Assembly (NCBI GenBank): GCA_032988165.1
Contig: JANTQF010000412.1
Coordinates: 1-28,801, forward strand
Direction: 5' to 3'
Length of the DNA: 28,801 nt
Origin: Emmonsiellopsis sp. PD_33
Taxonomy: Eukaryota > Ascomycota > Eurotiomycetes > Onygenales > Ajellomycetaceae
Below are positions 1-10,087 of this stretch, in pieces. Below the pieces are notes generated by a model. It did not search any database, had not been told where the DNA came from, and saw only the letters and a program-made list of their open reading frames with translations. The translations under genes were made by a program, and so were the position numbers. Positions within the stretch are counted from its first letter, which is position 1; every line of letters begins with the position of its first letter.

Positions 1-4
1 AGTC

Positions 5-25
5 GGGGGGGGGGGGGGGGGGGGG
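5..25 (+). repeat. G21 homopolymer
   Basis: There is an uninterrupted run of 21 G four bases inside the window, followed by G-rich imperfect sequence to about position 120. It could be a true poly-G tract or a poorly resolved homopolymer in the assembly. Confidence 0.9.
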
Positions 26-123
26 TGGTGGTGCGTGGGGGCGGGGGCGGGAGGGGTGGGCGGGCCGGGGGTGGGGGGCTGTGTGGTGGGGTGCGGCGCG
101 GGGGGTGGGGGGGTGGGAAGGGA

Positions 124-145
124 GGGGACGGGGACGGGGACGGGG
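124..145 (+). repeat. (GGGGAC)3GGGG tandem repeat, G-quadruplex-like
   Basis: Four G4 runs are separated by two-base AC linkers. This fits the consensus for a compact intramolecular G-quadruplex on the plus strand. It lies more than 500 bases past the stop codon of the neighbouring minus-strand gene. Confidence 0.8.
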
Positions 146-661
146 ATGCGGGTGGGCGGTTCGTATATATTATTTAATTCGTTTGGGTAGTTGGTTCGGG
201 AGATAGATACCTTTTTTTTTTTGGCCGGGGGGTTGTTCGTCTTTCTGCAGGATAGATTGACGGGTTTGGTTGGTCAAAGTAGGTAGACATAAGGGGGGTG
301 TTTGGAAAGCGGTTATTGTTATTTGTTATGCTCGAGTCGGCTCGTATATACATATTACTACCATACTTCATTAGCAAAATTCTCGTCTGCCTCCTATATT
401 CAGTGCGTAATCATTCATACATGCATTCATAGCGGACATCTTTAAAAAAATATAGACCCAACGAAACATGCCCAGACGCGCTCCCGTCATAATAAGCATT
501 GCATAAGATAAAACTCCGCCCTTTCATAATAACCCTTTTGCAACCACCAACCCAGAAAGAGAAAAGATAGAGGAGGAAAGGAACAGACCATGCCCACCAT
601 CCGCACTTAAAACTCCCAATAAACCTAAGCAGCAACAACGCAGATCCCTTCATTCCGAGAT

Positions 662-3082
662 TCACCCCCCCAACCCCCCAAACTCATACCCCCCCGACTC
701 CCCCCTCTGATTCGAACTGAAGAGATCCAATTTCATCAACAACTGATCCACCCCCGCCGGCTTATACGGCACATATGCACTAGCGCCCTCCGCAAACATT
801 CCCGGGTCTCCATTCCAACTCCCGTTCCCATTAAGATTATTGTGATTCCCAAGATCGAATCCGCGTCTCCCATCAGCAAGCCTATTATCATCAATATCTC
901 TCAGGCGACCGATAAGATCTGCAATCCCCTCGTCGACTTCTACTCTTGATTCGCTAAGATCGTGCAAGATGTTCCGTTCCTCCTGTGCATAGTCTGCTAG
1001 CGAATCGACGACGCCCTCGTCTTCTTCGAGATCCAAGTTCTGTTGAACGGTTTCCAGGCGAGTTATCATGGCGATGAAGTGGTCAATTGTTGTGAGGAGG
1101 GTACGCAGTGTGCGTGTAAAAGGCACATCCGTTATGAAAAGCGCTTGGATTATGGATATTAGGTGGGCGCGGTGGGCGGCGGTGATTGTTTCCGGGTCAT
1201 GTTGGGGTGGTTTCTTTTCCTTTTGGGACTGGGAGTCGGCGAAACCGGTTGGGCGAAGAACAGGAGTTGTGCTGCTATCGTTATGCGTGGCTGAGGAGAA
1301 CGCCGTGCCCGGGCGTGAGCCACGTGAGGATTTTGGCCGCACGTCATCCAGCCAGTCCTTTAAGTGCTGCCAGGAGCCGGATATGACCTCGCCTTGGAGG
1401 TACCGTGAGAGTTCTGATAGCACTGATATTGATTGCCGGGCCGTTATCCACATCGGTCTCATGGCCGTTGCTCGAGCTCGAGCTCGCAGCCGTATCCTTT
1501 CTTGTCCACCACGCTGGTTATAAGGTGCGGGATGGGCCCTTCGGAGGGAAGAGAGCTTCCATAGATTGCTGAGGCGAATCTGCCCCCGACGAATACCAAG
1601 CAGGTATGCGTGGACCTTCGAGTAAAGCACCATATCGGATTGAGAGAGAAAGAGGTCCAGGGGCGGCTGGACTTCTAGAGACAAAACTGTCGGAGTACCA
1701 AAGAGTATGTCATCGAAAGAGACATCAGACACATCTATTATCGGGTTGCTTATAGCTGCCTCCTTTGCAGAGGCCGATCGTGAGGTATCACCCTTGCCTC
1801 TGATCGAGAGACGTAAAATTTCTTTAGCTAGGTCAAGCTCATCGTCGAGGGGATCTTCTTCATTTTGCAGAGAATATAGTTCGGTCCATGTTTGCGACAG
1901 GACAGCGGTCACCTCCCCTTCCTTCACGCCTAGACTGGCTAATAAATTGGCACCGCTTTTGTCGGATCGCATAGGATCAATTCTTCGATGCCTTCCGTTA
2001 GCAAGATCGTCGGCAAATGAGACTAAACCCATAGCAAATTCACCACGACATAATAGGAGGAAATCATGCAACAAGGACAGAATTTCCAAGATCTTAGGCA
2101 ACGGAAGGAGCTGCAATAAAGCAGTTTGTGATAATGAAATCCTTATTTTAGAAATGGCACGAGTGAGGCTAACAGGAGAGATTGGCGATGTAATTGACGA
2201 CAGGTGGTCGAGATAGTCGCCATGCAGTGTCAGCTTGGATAGCGACGCCATTGATTCATCTCCTGCGGAAAATTTCCCCTGCGCCCTGATATGGTTCAAA
2301 GACTTGCCGATGAAGAGGATTGAATTGGCAGTGGCGGGAGCCACAAAGTTGGGCATTAAGTGCGCGCGGATGACAAAATCCGTATCATTTTTTGGTTTCT
2401 GGTAACCTGCCGAAGGAGCCTCCTGGATGAAGAAATCTTCCCGACCAAACGATGGCAAATGGCCGTAGAGTACAAACATTGAAAGTTGGCGCATGAAAGC
2501 CGTTTCGGCCGCGGTAATCAGCCCAAGTGCCATTTCTTCCAACTCCACATATCCAGTATGAGATTCCTTTCGAAGGTAATCGATCAGGCTAGCACCGGTA
2601 CTCCCACCCTGGGTCGTTTTCAATCGCATGCTATCGCTCATGGGTGGGAGCATAAATTGTGCAATCTTCCACAGCCACTCGATTTTCCGTACCCACGGTG
2701 TAAACTCCCCCACCACCGTCGCCAATGGTACAATGCCATATCCGCCAACATACCGGGCATCACTGGCCAATATTGCATTTTCTACTTCAAGTATTTGCTT
2801 CTGGAATTTACCCAGCTGTTCCGTAGATATATTGGTAGAGACGGCGCGGCAGATTGTGGAAGGATGCGACGAAGAAACGAGTGCCGTATGCCTCCGAAGG
2901 AGCGTATGGATCCGACATAGCTCAGCTATTGGTTTGAGCAAGGCGTGCTCGGCGGGGGAGAGCAGGGACTGTCCGGCTGCCGGGGATGGTTTGGCGACAT
3001 CGATTTTGGCACGGCCACCTTCCTCCTGGTCGAAGAGGGGCGACTGATGACCCGACAAGGCGAGGAGTATCTCATGGAGCAT
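662..3082 (-). CDS. Gamma-tubulin complex component 4 (GCP4, Spc97/Spc98 family)
   Basis: This single open frame encodes 806 residues. The N-terminus, MLHEILLALSG, matches the hallmark opening of GCP4 proteins, and this fixes the start. Family knowledge: GCP4 joins GCP2, 3, 5 and 6 in the gamma-tubulin ring complex at the spindle pole body and nucleates microtubules; filamentous fungi keep GCP4-6 while budding yeast has lost them. Visible features: an N-terminal GRIP1-like helical region (about 1-330, with FMRQLSMFVLYGHLPS near 200-215) and a GRIP2-like C-terminal half with LEVQPPLDLFL followed by YSKVHAYLLGIRRGQ, the typical gamma-tubulin-binding half. A polar insert rich in Ser, Arg, Pro and Gln interrupts the C-terminal half, and the tail is Asn/Gly-rich. 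No intron is needed. It is divergent from het-C across a 1.7 kb spacer. The family call is strong; assignment to GCP4 over GCP5/6 rests on length and the N-terminus. Confidence 0.93.
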   Translation of the reverse strand: MLHEILLALSGHQSPLFDQEEGGRAKIDVAKPSPAAGQSLLSPAEHALLKPIAELCRIHTLLRRHTALVSSSHPSTICRAVSTNISTEQLGKFQKQILEVENAILASDARYVGGYGIVPLATVVGEFTPWVRKIEWLWKIAQFMLPPMSDSMRLKTTQGGSTGASLIDYLRKESHTGYVELEEMALGLITAAETAFMRQLSMFVLYGHLPSFGREDFFIQEAPSAGYQKPKNDTDFVIRAHLMPNFVAPATANSILFIGKSLNHIRAQGKFSAGDESMASLSKLTLHGDYLDHLSSITSPISPVSLTRAISKIRISLSQTALLQLLPLPKILEILSLLHDFLLLCRGEFAMGLVSFADDLANGRHRRIDPMRSDKSGANLLASLGVKEGEVTAVLSQTWTELYSLQNEEDPLDDELDLAKEILRLSIRGKGDTSRSASAKEAAISNPIIDVSDVSFDDILFGTPTVLSLEVQPPLDLFLSQSDMVLYSKVHAYLLGIRRGQIRLSNLWKLSSLRRAHPAPYNQRGGQERIRLRARARATAMRPMWITARQSISVLSELSRYLQGEVISGSWQHLKDWLDDVRPKSSRGSRPGTAFSSATHNDSSTTPVLRPTGFADSQSQKEKKPPQHDPETITAAHRAHLISIIQALFITDVPFTRTLRTLLTTIDHFIAMITRLETVQQNLDLEEDEGVVDSLADYAQEERNILHDLSESRVEVDEGIADLIGRLRDIDDNRLADGRRGFDLGNHNNLNGNGSWNGDPGMFAEGASAYVPYKPAGVDQLLMKLDLFSSNQRGESGGYEFGGLGG

Positions 3083-4808
3083 GCTGGAGGGTTTGTTCCA
3101 CTAGAATCGCAAAACAGTCAGTGTTGGATGCCTTCTTGCGAGCAAGGTTTCAGCAACCTAGCGGAGCGATCCTCCTCACTCCTACTGCCAGCCTGGCGAC
3201 GTAATAATATGCAGCCCAACAGCTCAAACCGACACATTGCCCGGTGTTGACCAATGGTTAAGATGGTCAATTGGACTCATTATTAGGGGAGAGGTTTGTT
3301 TTCGGTCTTGGATTCGTGGTGATGTGGTTGATGTCTGGAGCTTCAACAGCGATTGTCAGTATATTGATGAGTCAGCAACATTTTATGCCTCAGCTTTCCA
3401 CACGCAATGCGGAAGCTTCTCTCTCATTATTATTTCCACCAACACGGTTGAAATCGAAAAGGCGAAGGGTCTGCGTTGTTGGATGTTTCCCCTTCGTGAT
3501 TGAGTTGTCATTTATTTATCTACTTTTTATACGTACATTTGAGACATAATTCGGAGTCGTGACACGCATACCAGCAGTACTACTAGTACTCCGTACTGTT
3601 GATCAATTCCGCTACATCTACTAGCCAAAGAACCAGAATGGCTTCATGCCTTAACAGGGGGAAACCCATTTGATTTCCGCATTTGAGTCTGAAGCTTCCA
3701 ATACAAATCCAGTTACAAGCAAGCTCACGTCTTGTCCTGGAGAAACTCCGCGTGTGATCAGGACACTTCCGGATTTTAAGAGCGGGGACGCCCGTTTGTT
3801 ACATCGCCTCGAGCAGCAAAACGGATCTTTGCTTGCCAAATGCAATCATTAACAGGCTACTGAGGTCCTTGTAGGGACATGCCACCCCATGCTTCATGGC
3901 ATATGAGATACAGGTACATCCGCAGAGTCTAACCCTAACATCCAGGCCATCTTTAGCTATGTCTGTATTTGGTAATCAGGGGGCTAATCTAACTGCAGAA
4001 AGTATATTCCCCTTCAACTCTAGAAGCCTTCTTGGATAGCAAAAAGAGACTAGATGGAAAGGGGCTCTCATCAGGTACAGGGTTTATATAAACAGACCGT
4101 CTTGTGGCCCTTGCAGATTTGACAACGATCTACCCGTGATGGGAGTTTCATTCCGAGAGGCTTATGTCTCCGCCAGCCAAGGTATTGCCGAGGATCCCCA
4201 GTATGAAAGAGAGCTGAACGGGAAGTTCCTGGGGTTCTAAACCTTCGCCGAAACATGAGGAGACGACCGCAAAGCAAGCAATCGGAAGATTCAGTCTGTT
4301 CCCAGCGCCATGAGCGGCAAGGCGACAGTTCGTTCGAGAGATAAAACGGACACAGCATAATGCCGTCCAGATCAAATATCAGTGTTTACCAACATACATG
4401 TATGTGGACGAACAGGCTGTCGAAATACCCGTTGTCCATCGGGTGTCTGATATCACGTGTCTCGAAGCGGGGGTCTGGCATCCATTTCAGCCTTGCCAGC
4501 CACAGCTGAGACGAAACCTGTTCGGCAGGGATGAATTATTAGTAACTCTCGTCGCGGGGTTCAGCTGCCATGGCCATCGTCGCGTAATGCCGCCACTCGC
4601 ACCTTCGTTTCTGTGTAATGTTGGTTGGTGTTGTTCCTCGTTAATGTTTCGGGAACCTACGCGCGGGAATCCGGAACCATAATACGTTTAACTACCATAA
4701 AAAGTCTTTTCCGCTTCCATAGCCTCCAACTTGCAACTATTTATCATCACGCCTGCTACCTGACTGTTTTAAGGACAACCTGGGCCGGGACCTAGCCACA
4801 TCTTCAAG
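3083..4808. other. Divergent intergenic spacer GCP4/het-C
   Basis: This 1.7 kb spacer should hold both promoters. Open frames here are all under 100 codons and have no recognisable domain. I see a perfect 14-bp palindrome at 4392-4405 and a CT-rich stretch just before the het-C start, but no convincing TATA box. The segment at 3650-4380 has mixed composition and could hide an old degenerate element, which I cannot identify. Confidence 0.55.
4392..4405. repeat. Perfect 14-bp palindrome ACATACATGTATGT
   Basis: The 14 bases equal their own reverse complement. The site lies about 400 bp upstream of the het-C start codon. It could be a dimeric transcription factor site, but its small size allows for chance. 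Confidence 0.8.
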
Positions 4809-7800
4809 ATGGGCTTGAGTATGAAGACAACGTTCCTGGTTCTTGCGATTCTCCTCATCGTACTCCCATCGCAAGTTCAAGCCTTTGGAGCCGGGAGTAT
4901 GTCTCTTATCATGCGACACCAGCCCCTCTCTCAGATCGGTAGTTTCGTCAGCTAACATTCTTCCCTCAGATATCGCATCTATTTCCGTTATTGAAGGCAA
5001 GAATTGGCGCCATGGAGATATTGAGGACACCATTAAATTGCTAGCCTTTATCAAGGGGAAAAAATGGACAAATATGATGATCAAGAGAGTTTATTTTGGG
5101 AACTGGTATTTGAAAAGCCCACCCAAGCTGGCTTTCAACGTTTCTGGGGACAGGCAACGTCAGACAGTCGTACGAGAGTATGTCATGGCTAACTTATACT
5201 TTGAAATTGTTAAATGCATATTGAAGGCTGAGAGACTAGTATGTTTACCTCTTCCTTTCCGTCTCTATCAAAACTTCCTGTGTGCTGATGATAGTACTGT
5301 TTTAAAGCTCGCAAGCACTTGATGTTGGAACTTTGGCAAAAATTCAACCCGACACTATTCGGATTCTGGTCTGGATTCTCAGTTTCATGTCCTTTGGGTA
5401 TGCCACTGCTGAGTTCGAGGTGACTACAGAGAGACTTGGAGTGTATAGACCAGAAGAACATATCGAGTACGTCTTTCTTCCTGGAGCTGGGCCGATACCA
5501 CTATCACGTGATATTCTTCCTCTTCCCCCCTCTTCCCCTCTCTTCCTCTTAAATAATAATTCCAAAGAGAAGCCGCTATTTGCTAACTGTCACCCTTCAT
5601 GCAGCAATCCCAAAGGTTATGCCGACAACAAAGATGCTAGACAACAGTATGTTTCCCTTCCCCCGAACAAACATATCGTGGTACCCCACTTATTAACGCA
5701 TATTATAGCGACCCAAGGCTTCGAGGACCGATACGGGACATCGAGCTCCAAATTGACCATGAAACGGGGATGAAAAATTATATTGCTAATGAACGAGGTG
5801 ACTGGGCGACAAGTGCCGGCTATATCAGATATAGCATTGCTCGAAGCATCCATTTTGGCAGAATGTTTGTCAGCGGTGGACATCATGACAAGGGTAATGA
5901 GGAGCATTTGAGTGAAGCTCTTCGTTGTTTGGGCCAAGGTAGTTCCATTTTCCTTTCCCACATACCCCATCAAACCAAAGTGAACTGCTGTTACCATCTT
6001 CGTCCAGTCCTTTTTCCACGATACTAACTCGTTCTACACAGCTCTGCACACCATGGAGGACTTTTCTGCGCATAGTTCATATATAGAGCTGGCCCTGAGG
6101 GAAATGGGCTATAATAACGTCTTTCCTCACACCGGCGTTGCAACTCAAATGAATATTAGAGGAAAACATGTCTTCCCTTTGGTGAGTTCCACCCCTTGAT
6201 GGGAGGTAAAATGAAGCTAATTAGGAGTAGATCACAGGCGTGTTCGGCATGACAGACTTCTTCCACAGCGTGCTTGGTGAAGCCTCTGATCACTTCACTC
6301 AAAGTGAAATCAACGAGATGGACAATGCCCTGGGCAACGCGCAAGCCGGCTCCTCGTCTAGCTCCTTGACTAACTTGACCGGCTTGTTGTCAAAGGTACC
6401 CGGAATGGGAGGACTCATTGCTGAAGCTGAGGCATTGAAACGTCGATCTGAAGCCCAGGCTCAGGCAAATCAGCAACGTGAAATTGGCGGCTATGGCGCA
6501 TCGAGGGGCGAGTTTGGCGATAATCAGGGGTTTGAATCCTCAAGGGCCCAATTCGGTGTCCAGGGGAACCAAGGGGGGCAATCTCAAGCTGCACCCAGTT
6601 CAGAAATCAATCCTCAACAAACTATTTCCCAGATTTACCCGATTCTCGAATTTAGAGACAAAGTGGTACGAAAAGTCTCCTCTGTCATTGAGAAAATCCC
6701 TGGTCTGGAATCCTTGATCGACAAGATCACCGAAACAGTGACGATTTTTATTTTCTCGCTCCTCGCGCCGTTTATTCGGCCCATTATAAAGCTAGCGATG
6801 AAGAACTTGCAAGCCGGGTCGGCCGAGGTCACAGCTGCTGAAGCCCAAATTCAGTTCGAGCCATGGACAAACCCCCATTGCACGGATCCGACGCACTCGT
6901 TCCTATCCAAGGACCATTTCAGCAACATTCTCAACGACCCAGCTGGACGTGTCGCATCAGCAATAGTGAAATTCGCCGTCCCTCGTGTCCTATATGCATT
7001 CCAGCATGTAGATGTCCCAATTGACCAGGTCACAAATGATTGTGTTTCCGTCTTCCATCATCCCGCCTTCAGGCGCTCGGACAACGAAGCACATCGGGAA
7101 ATGTTTGCTGAGGTCGAACGTTGGGCTCACGAGCAATCGAACAAAGGAGTCAATCTAAACAATATCCTAAGTGCGGAGAGCGTCAAGGAGGGTAAGAACC
7201 ATATTGGGGGCGATCCACACCACCATGGTGCCGTACACAGCCACGCCGCTCCCAGCCACCATGCCCCTGCCCCTGCCCCTGCTCCTACCCAGCATCATGG
7301 CTATGGAGGTATGCCAGGCCAGTACCCATCCCATGGACATACTCCCGCCCCTAGCTACGACCATGGCCAGTCGCATGGTCACTCCTATGGACATCCCCAG
7401 CCTCAGGGCCATTCATCCGGCCACTCTCACGGCGGCTTCCCCAACATTCCCCATATTCCAGGCATGCCCAATCTCGGAGGACTAGGTGGAAGCGGTGGCC
7501 CCTTTGGTGGTAGCGGCGGCGGACACAGCCACCAACAACATCATCAATCCCACACATCTTCCTCCTCGACGCCATGGGATCAATTATCCAGCCTGCCAAT
7601 TCCAGGCATATCCAATCTCAACAAATTGAACAAATTGACCGGATTCATGTCCGGAGGCGGCGGCTCGAGCCGTGAGCTGCCTGACGAGCCGGCTGATGGA
7701 AGCAATAATCAGACTGGCAGCCAACCCCTCGCGCCTCCCGCTGGGTATGAAAGCTACCACCAGCAGCCGCCGTCTACGAGTGGGTACCAACCGCCAACGC

Positions 7801-7856
7801 ACGGTGCTCATACTTATGACTATTATCAGGCTCCACCAGGCGGACGGGGATATTAG
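4809..7856 (+). CDS. Heterokaryon incompatibility protein HET-C (Het-C domain)
   Basis: Exons: 4809-4896, 4970-5105, 5227-5238, 5308-5466, 5605-5646, 5709-5938, 6042-6181, 6231-7856. They sum to 2433 nt, or 810 residues, with no frame break. Residues 1-25 form a signal peptide (KTTFLVLAILLIVLPSQVQA), followed by FGAGNIASI and WRHGDIED, the characteristic Het-C domain opening. Family motifs RVYFGNW-LRDYSQ, FMSFGYATAEFEVT, YADNKDAR, GMKNYIANE and DFFHSVLGEA support the splice model. A hydrophobic stretch near 438-460 (TIFIFSLLAPFIRPI) may contact membrane. The tail from about 590 to 810 is rich in His, Gly, Pro and Ser with many HG/HS pairs. In Neurospora, het-c alleles govern vegetative (heterokaryon) incompatibility; in other fungi the ortholog need not do so. 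No HET-domain gene lies nearby. Exon 3 is only 12 nt, and introns 2 and 3 both end in AAG. Confidence 0.94.
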
Positions 7857-8717
7857 CTGAGCAAGTCGGACTGGGGGAAGATTAAACAAAATTGACTTGG
7901 TATTTGTTTGGCCAATTTACTGGTGACGAGTTGGTGTTTTTAGATTGTCTTCTCTTTGATTTTAATCTTTAATTTTCTGTACATACATACAAATGTACGT
8001 TGCCCAGTAATAAAACTAGAAAGTGACCCCTTTTACTCTTGAGGAAGGAGTGGTATAGTAGCTCTTCGTAAAGGAAGGCATGGCTAACACTCTTTCTGAA
8101 AGGAGGTCTTCAGATTTAACCCTTGACTTCTTGTAGTAGTTACCATTTAAAAGCAAAGCCACACTGATATTGGTATTAAAGCCTCCATGATCATTAAAAC
8201 AAAAAGGTTCCTCTTTCATCACCTAACATTCCCTGCCCATGCATTTATGTATTTATTTCATGCACCACATTGGCTCCAGCCTCCAAAACCAGGATGGACA
8301 GGAATACTGCGCCACACTGAAAGACAAGAAAACACGACCCGAAGACGGAGTTTCTGCGCGTTCGGCAGCGGAACGGAACGCGCTGGGTTTATCAGGTTAA
8401 TTTTAAGCGAATAGCCCAATAAAGGGTAGTTAAACCTCCCGCCAACAACGCCTAGAAGAAGAGGAGGTGGCTGGTCCTGTCCTCGCTGGCATCGCTCTCC
8501 AAGGATAGATGCTGTGCTGATAACTCAATGATAAATTCATACAAGTGGTCAGTTTCTCCATACTGCTGAGTTCACTCTGATCTAACCTTGTCTAGTAGGT
8601 AGGTGGCTCGGATTCAAGGTTTGCAGCACGTTCATCTCCGGTGCTACTAGGGGGAGAATGCCTCTGGCGGTCAATGATCGATATCAGCTCTAGCAGCAAT
8701 ACTTTATTTATTTAATC

Positions 8718-8751
8718 AGATGGATGCCGCTAGGGGTATCCCCTTCCATCT
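8718..8751. repeat. Bulged inverted repeat (12-bp stem)
   Basis: AGATGGA at 8718-8724 plus AGGGG at 8732-8736 pair with CCCCT at 8740-8744 plus TCCATCT at 8745-8751. The loop is TAT, and a 7-nt bulge (8725-8731) lies on the left arm only. Confidence 0.75.
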
Positions 8752-8800
8752 AATGCGCCTCCAACAGACGACAACCATTGGGGTACTAATTATCCCTACC

Positions 8801-8824
8801 AGCTGGGCGCCGGGGACCCCAGCT
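8801..8824. repeat. Inverted repeat AGCTGGG/CCCAGCT
   Basis: Seven-base arms at 8801-8807 and 8818-8824 flank a 10-nt GC-rich loop. It lies 50 bp beyond the previous hairpin. Confidence 0.7.
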
Positions 8825-9116
8825 TTTAGTTCCCTTAACAGCCATCCGCGTATCTTTCTTTGATTACTGGATACTCACCTGTCATTCTGGTCTATCTTGA
8901 TGTTAAAACTGAGGCTGTGTTCCAGCATGGAACGAGGATCTTACCCTATCCGCAAGCTGAAATGCACACGCATCAGCGATCAGCACTGACAGCCAGTATC
9001 AGTGACGCAGCGGGATTCCAAGAAGAAGGGTTACGAACGACTAATATTTACAATCAAGCATTTGATGCCTGTTGTTTTGGATCTTTCTTTTCAGCTCCGC
9101 GGATGCTGCTAGCCAG

Positions 9117-9126
9117 TATATAAAAA
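9117..9126 (+). promoter_or_regulatory. TATA box of the secreted protein gene
   Basis: TATATAAAAA lies 193 bp before the start codon at 9319. It is followed by a pyrimidine-rich leader (about 9225-9300), a common arrangement in highly expressed fungal genes. Confidence 0.65.
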
Positions 9127-9318
9127 GAGCGCGACGGGACGGCTAGCAAGCCATGTCTCAATCACTCCCCATCCCCTGATTCCAAACCAATTTGGCGCCA
9201 TTTCCTTGATACCCCGAATTAATATTCTCTTTTCTTGCAATATACCCATTTGTGATTCTAGCCGTCATTTCTTTCATTTTTCATCTCCATACCTATCCTT
9301 AATCAACCACCTACAAAC

Positions 9319-10087
9319 ATGGTTGCTAAAACCATCATTGCCCTTGGCCTCGTTGCCCTGAGCTCTGCTCAAGACCCTACCGTTCAACTATTCATGCCAG
9401 ATGCAGTTCCCGATCCGGCTGAAGCATCCGTTGTCGGCGCTGTAAGTATATATATCCCCCTCAATGCCTTGGCACTTGGACCCCAAGCACAGGACTATAC
9501 CTGCACAAAATAGCGAGTAATACACATCCACACCCCCATAACCCCCTTATTAACCCGCCAACCCACAGGACGCCACAGCAACAACCTACGCCTTCTCCTG
9601 CACGGCAGCAGATAGCTGCGAGCACACCATCACCGCCGGCGGCGCCACTTACCACGCCTCCCGCGCCGCCGCAGACCTGACCATGTCCCTTGACTGCTCC
9701 ATCGGCGGCAGCACGACAGCCCTATGCACCGCAAGCGCCATCTACGACTCCGCAGACCCCGTCGGAGCACAATCGACCATAGCCTTCGCTTCCCCACTGC
9801 CCATGGCTGCCGTGACGGTCACAGCGGGCGCGGAGAAATTGCCCCGTAATGCGCCGCTGGTTACCAATGGGCCGTCGGCGGCGTTGTTGGAGGGGAAGAA
9901 AGGGGGAGGGGGGAAGGGTGGGAAGGGCGGGGGTGGCGATGAGGAGGATGAGGAGGATGAGGAGGATGAAGCTACCACTACGGTGAGTAGCACGGGGGGT
10001 GTGCCCAAGGCGACGGGGATGGGGATTGCGGGGGTTGCAGGGAGTGTGGGGGTGGTTGTTGCTGCGGTTGCGGGGGCGGTTTTGTAG
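9319..10087 (+). CDS. Small secreted, probably GPI-anchored cell-surface protein
   Basis: Exons 9319-9441 and 9569-10087 give 213 residues. The intron starts GTAAGT and ends CACAG. Residues 1-17 are a signal peptide (VAKTIIALGLVALSSA) with cleavage likely before QDP. The mature part has four cysteines (52, 58, 84 and 94) that could form two disulphides. After about residue 150 comes a Gly/Lys run, then an acidic run with repeated DEE units. A short Thr/Ser segment follows, then a hydrophobic tail (GIAGVAGSVGVVVAAVAGAV), the layout expected of a GPI attachment signal. Its function is unknown; proteins of this shape are common in ascomycete cell walls. The second exon is strongly G-rich on the coding strand toward the 3' end, unlike neighbouring genes. 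TATA box and CT-rich leader suggest regulated high expression. Confidence 0.85.

Larger units (their letters stand above)
1..661. other. G-rich edge and 3' flank, no gene recognised
   Basis: The first 170 bases are extremely G-rich on the plus strand. From about 170 to 661 the DNA is ordinary AT-richer sequence that lies downstream of the minus-strand GCP4 gene and probably includes its 3' UTR. Short open frames occur on the minus strand (174-377 and 411-665), but they are low-complexity or have no recognisable motif, so I do not call them. Confidence 0.6.
7857..9318. other. Intergenic, with two small hairpins and a TATA promoter
   Basis: This stretch lies between two plus-strand genes. An AATAAA-like polyadenylation signal occurs near 8008 in the presumed het-C 3' UTR. 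Two inverted repeats sit at 8718-8751 and 8801-8824, and a TATA box at 9117 belongs to the next gene. Open frames at 8016-8222, 8187-8414 and 8860-9123 have no recognisable motif. Confidence 0.6.

Noticed and set aside
1707..2216. 169-codon open frame on the plus strand inside GCP4
   Set aside because: It is antisense to a well-supported coding region and has no recognisable motif.
3931..3940. AACCCTAACA, telomere-like
   Set aside because: There is only one partial copy, inside ordinary intergenic DNA; it is not a telomeric array.
3651..4375. Short opposing frames that might be remnants of a transposon or gene
   Set aside because: The translations contain no motif I recognise, and without a database search the idea is unsupported.
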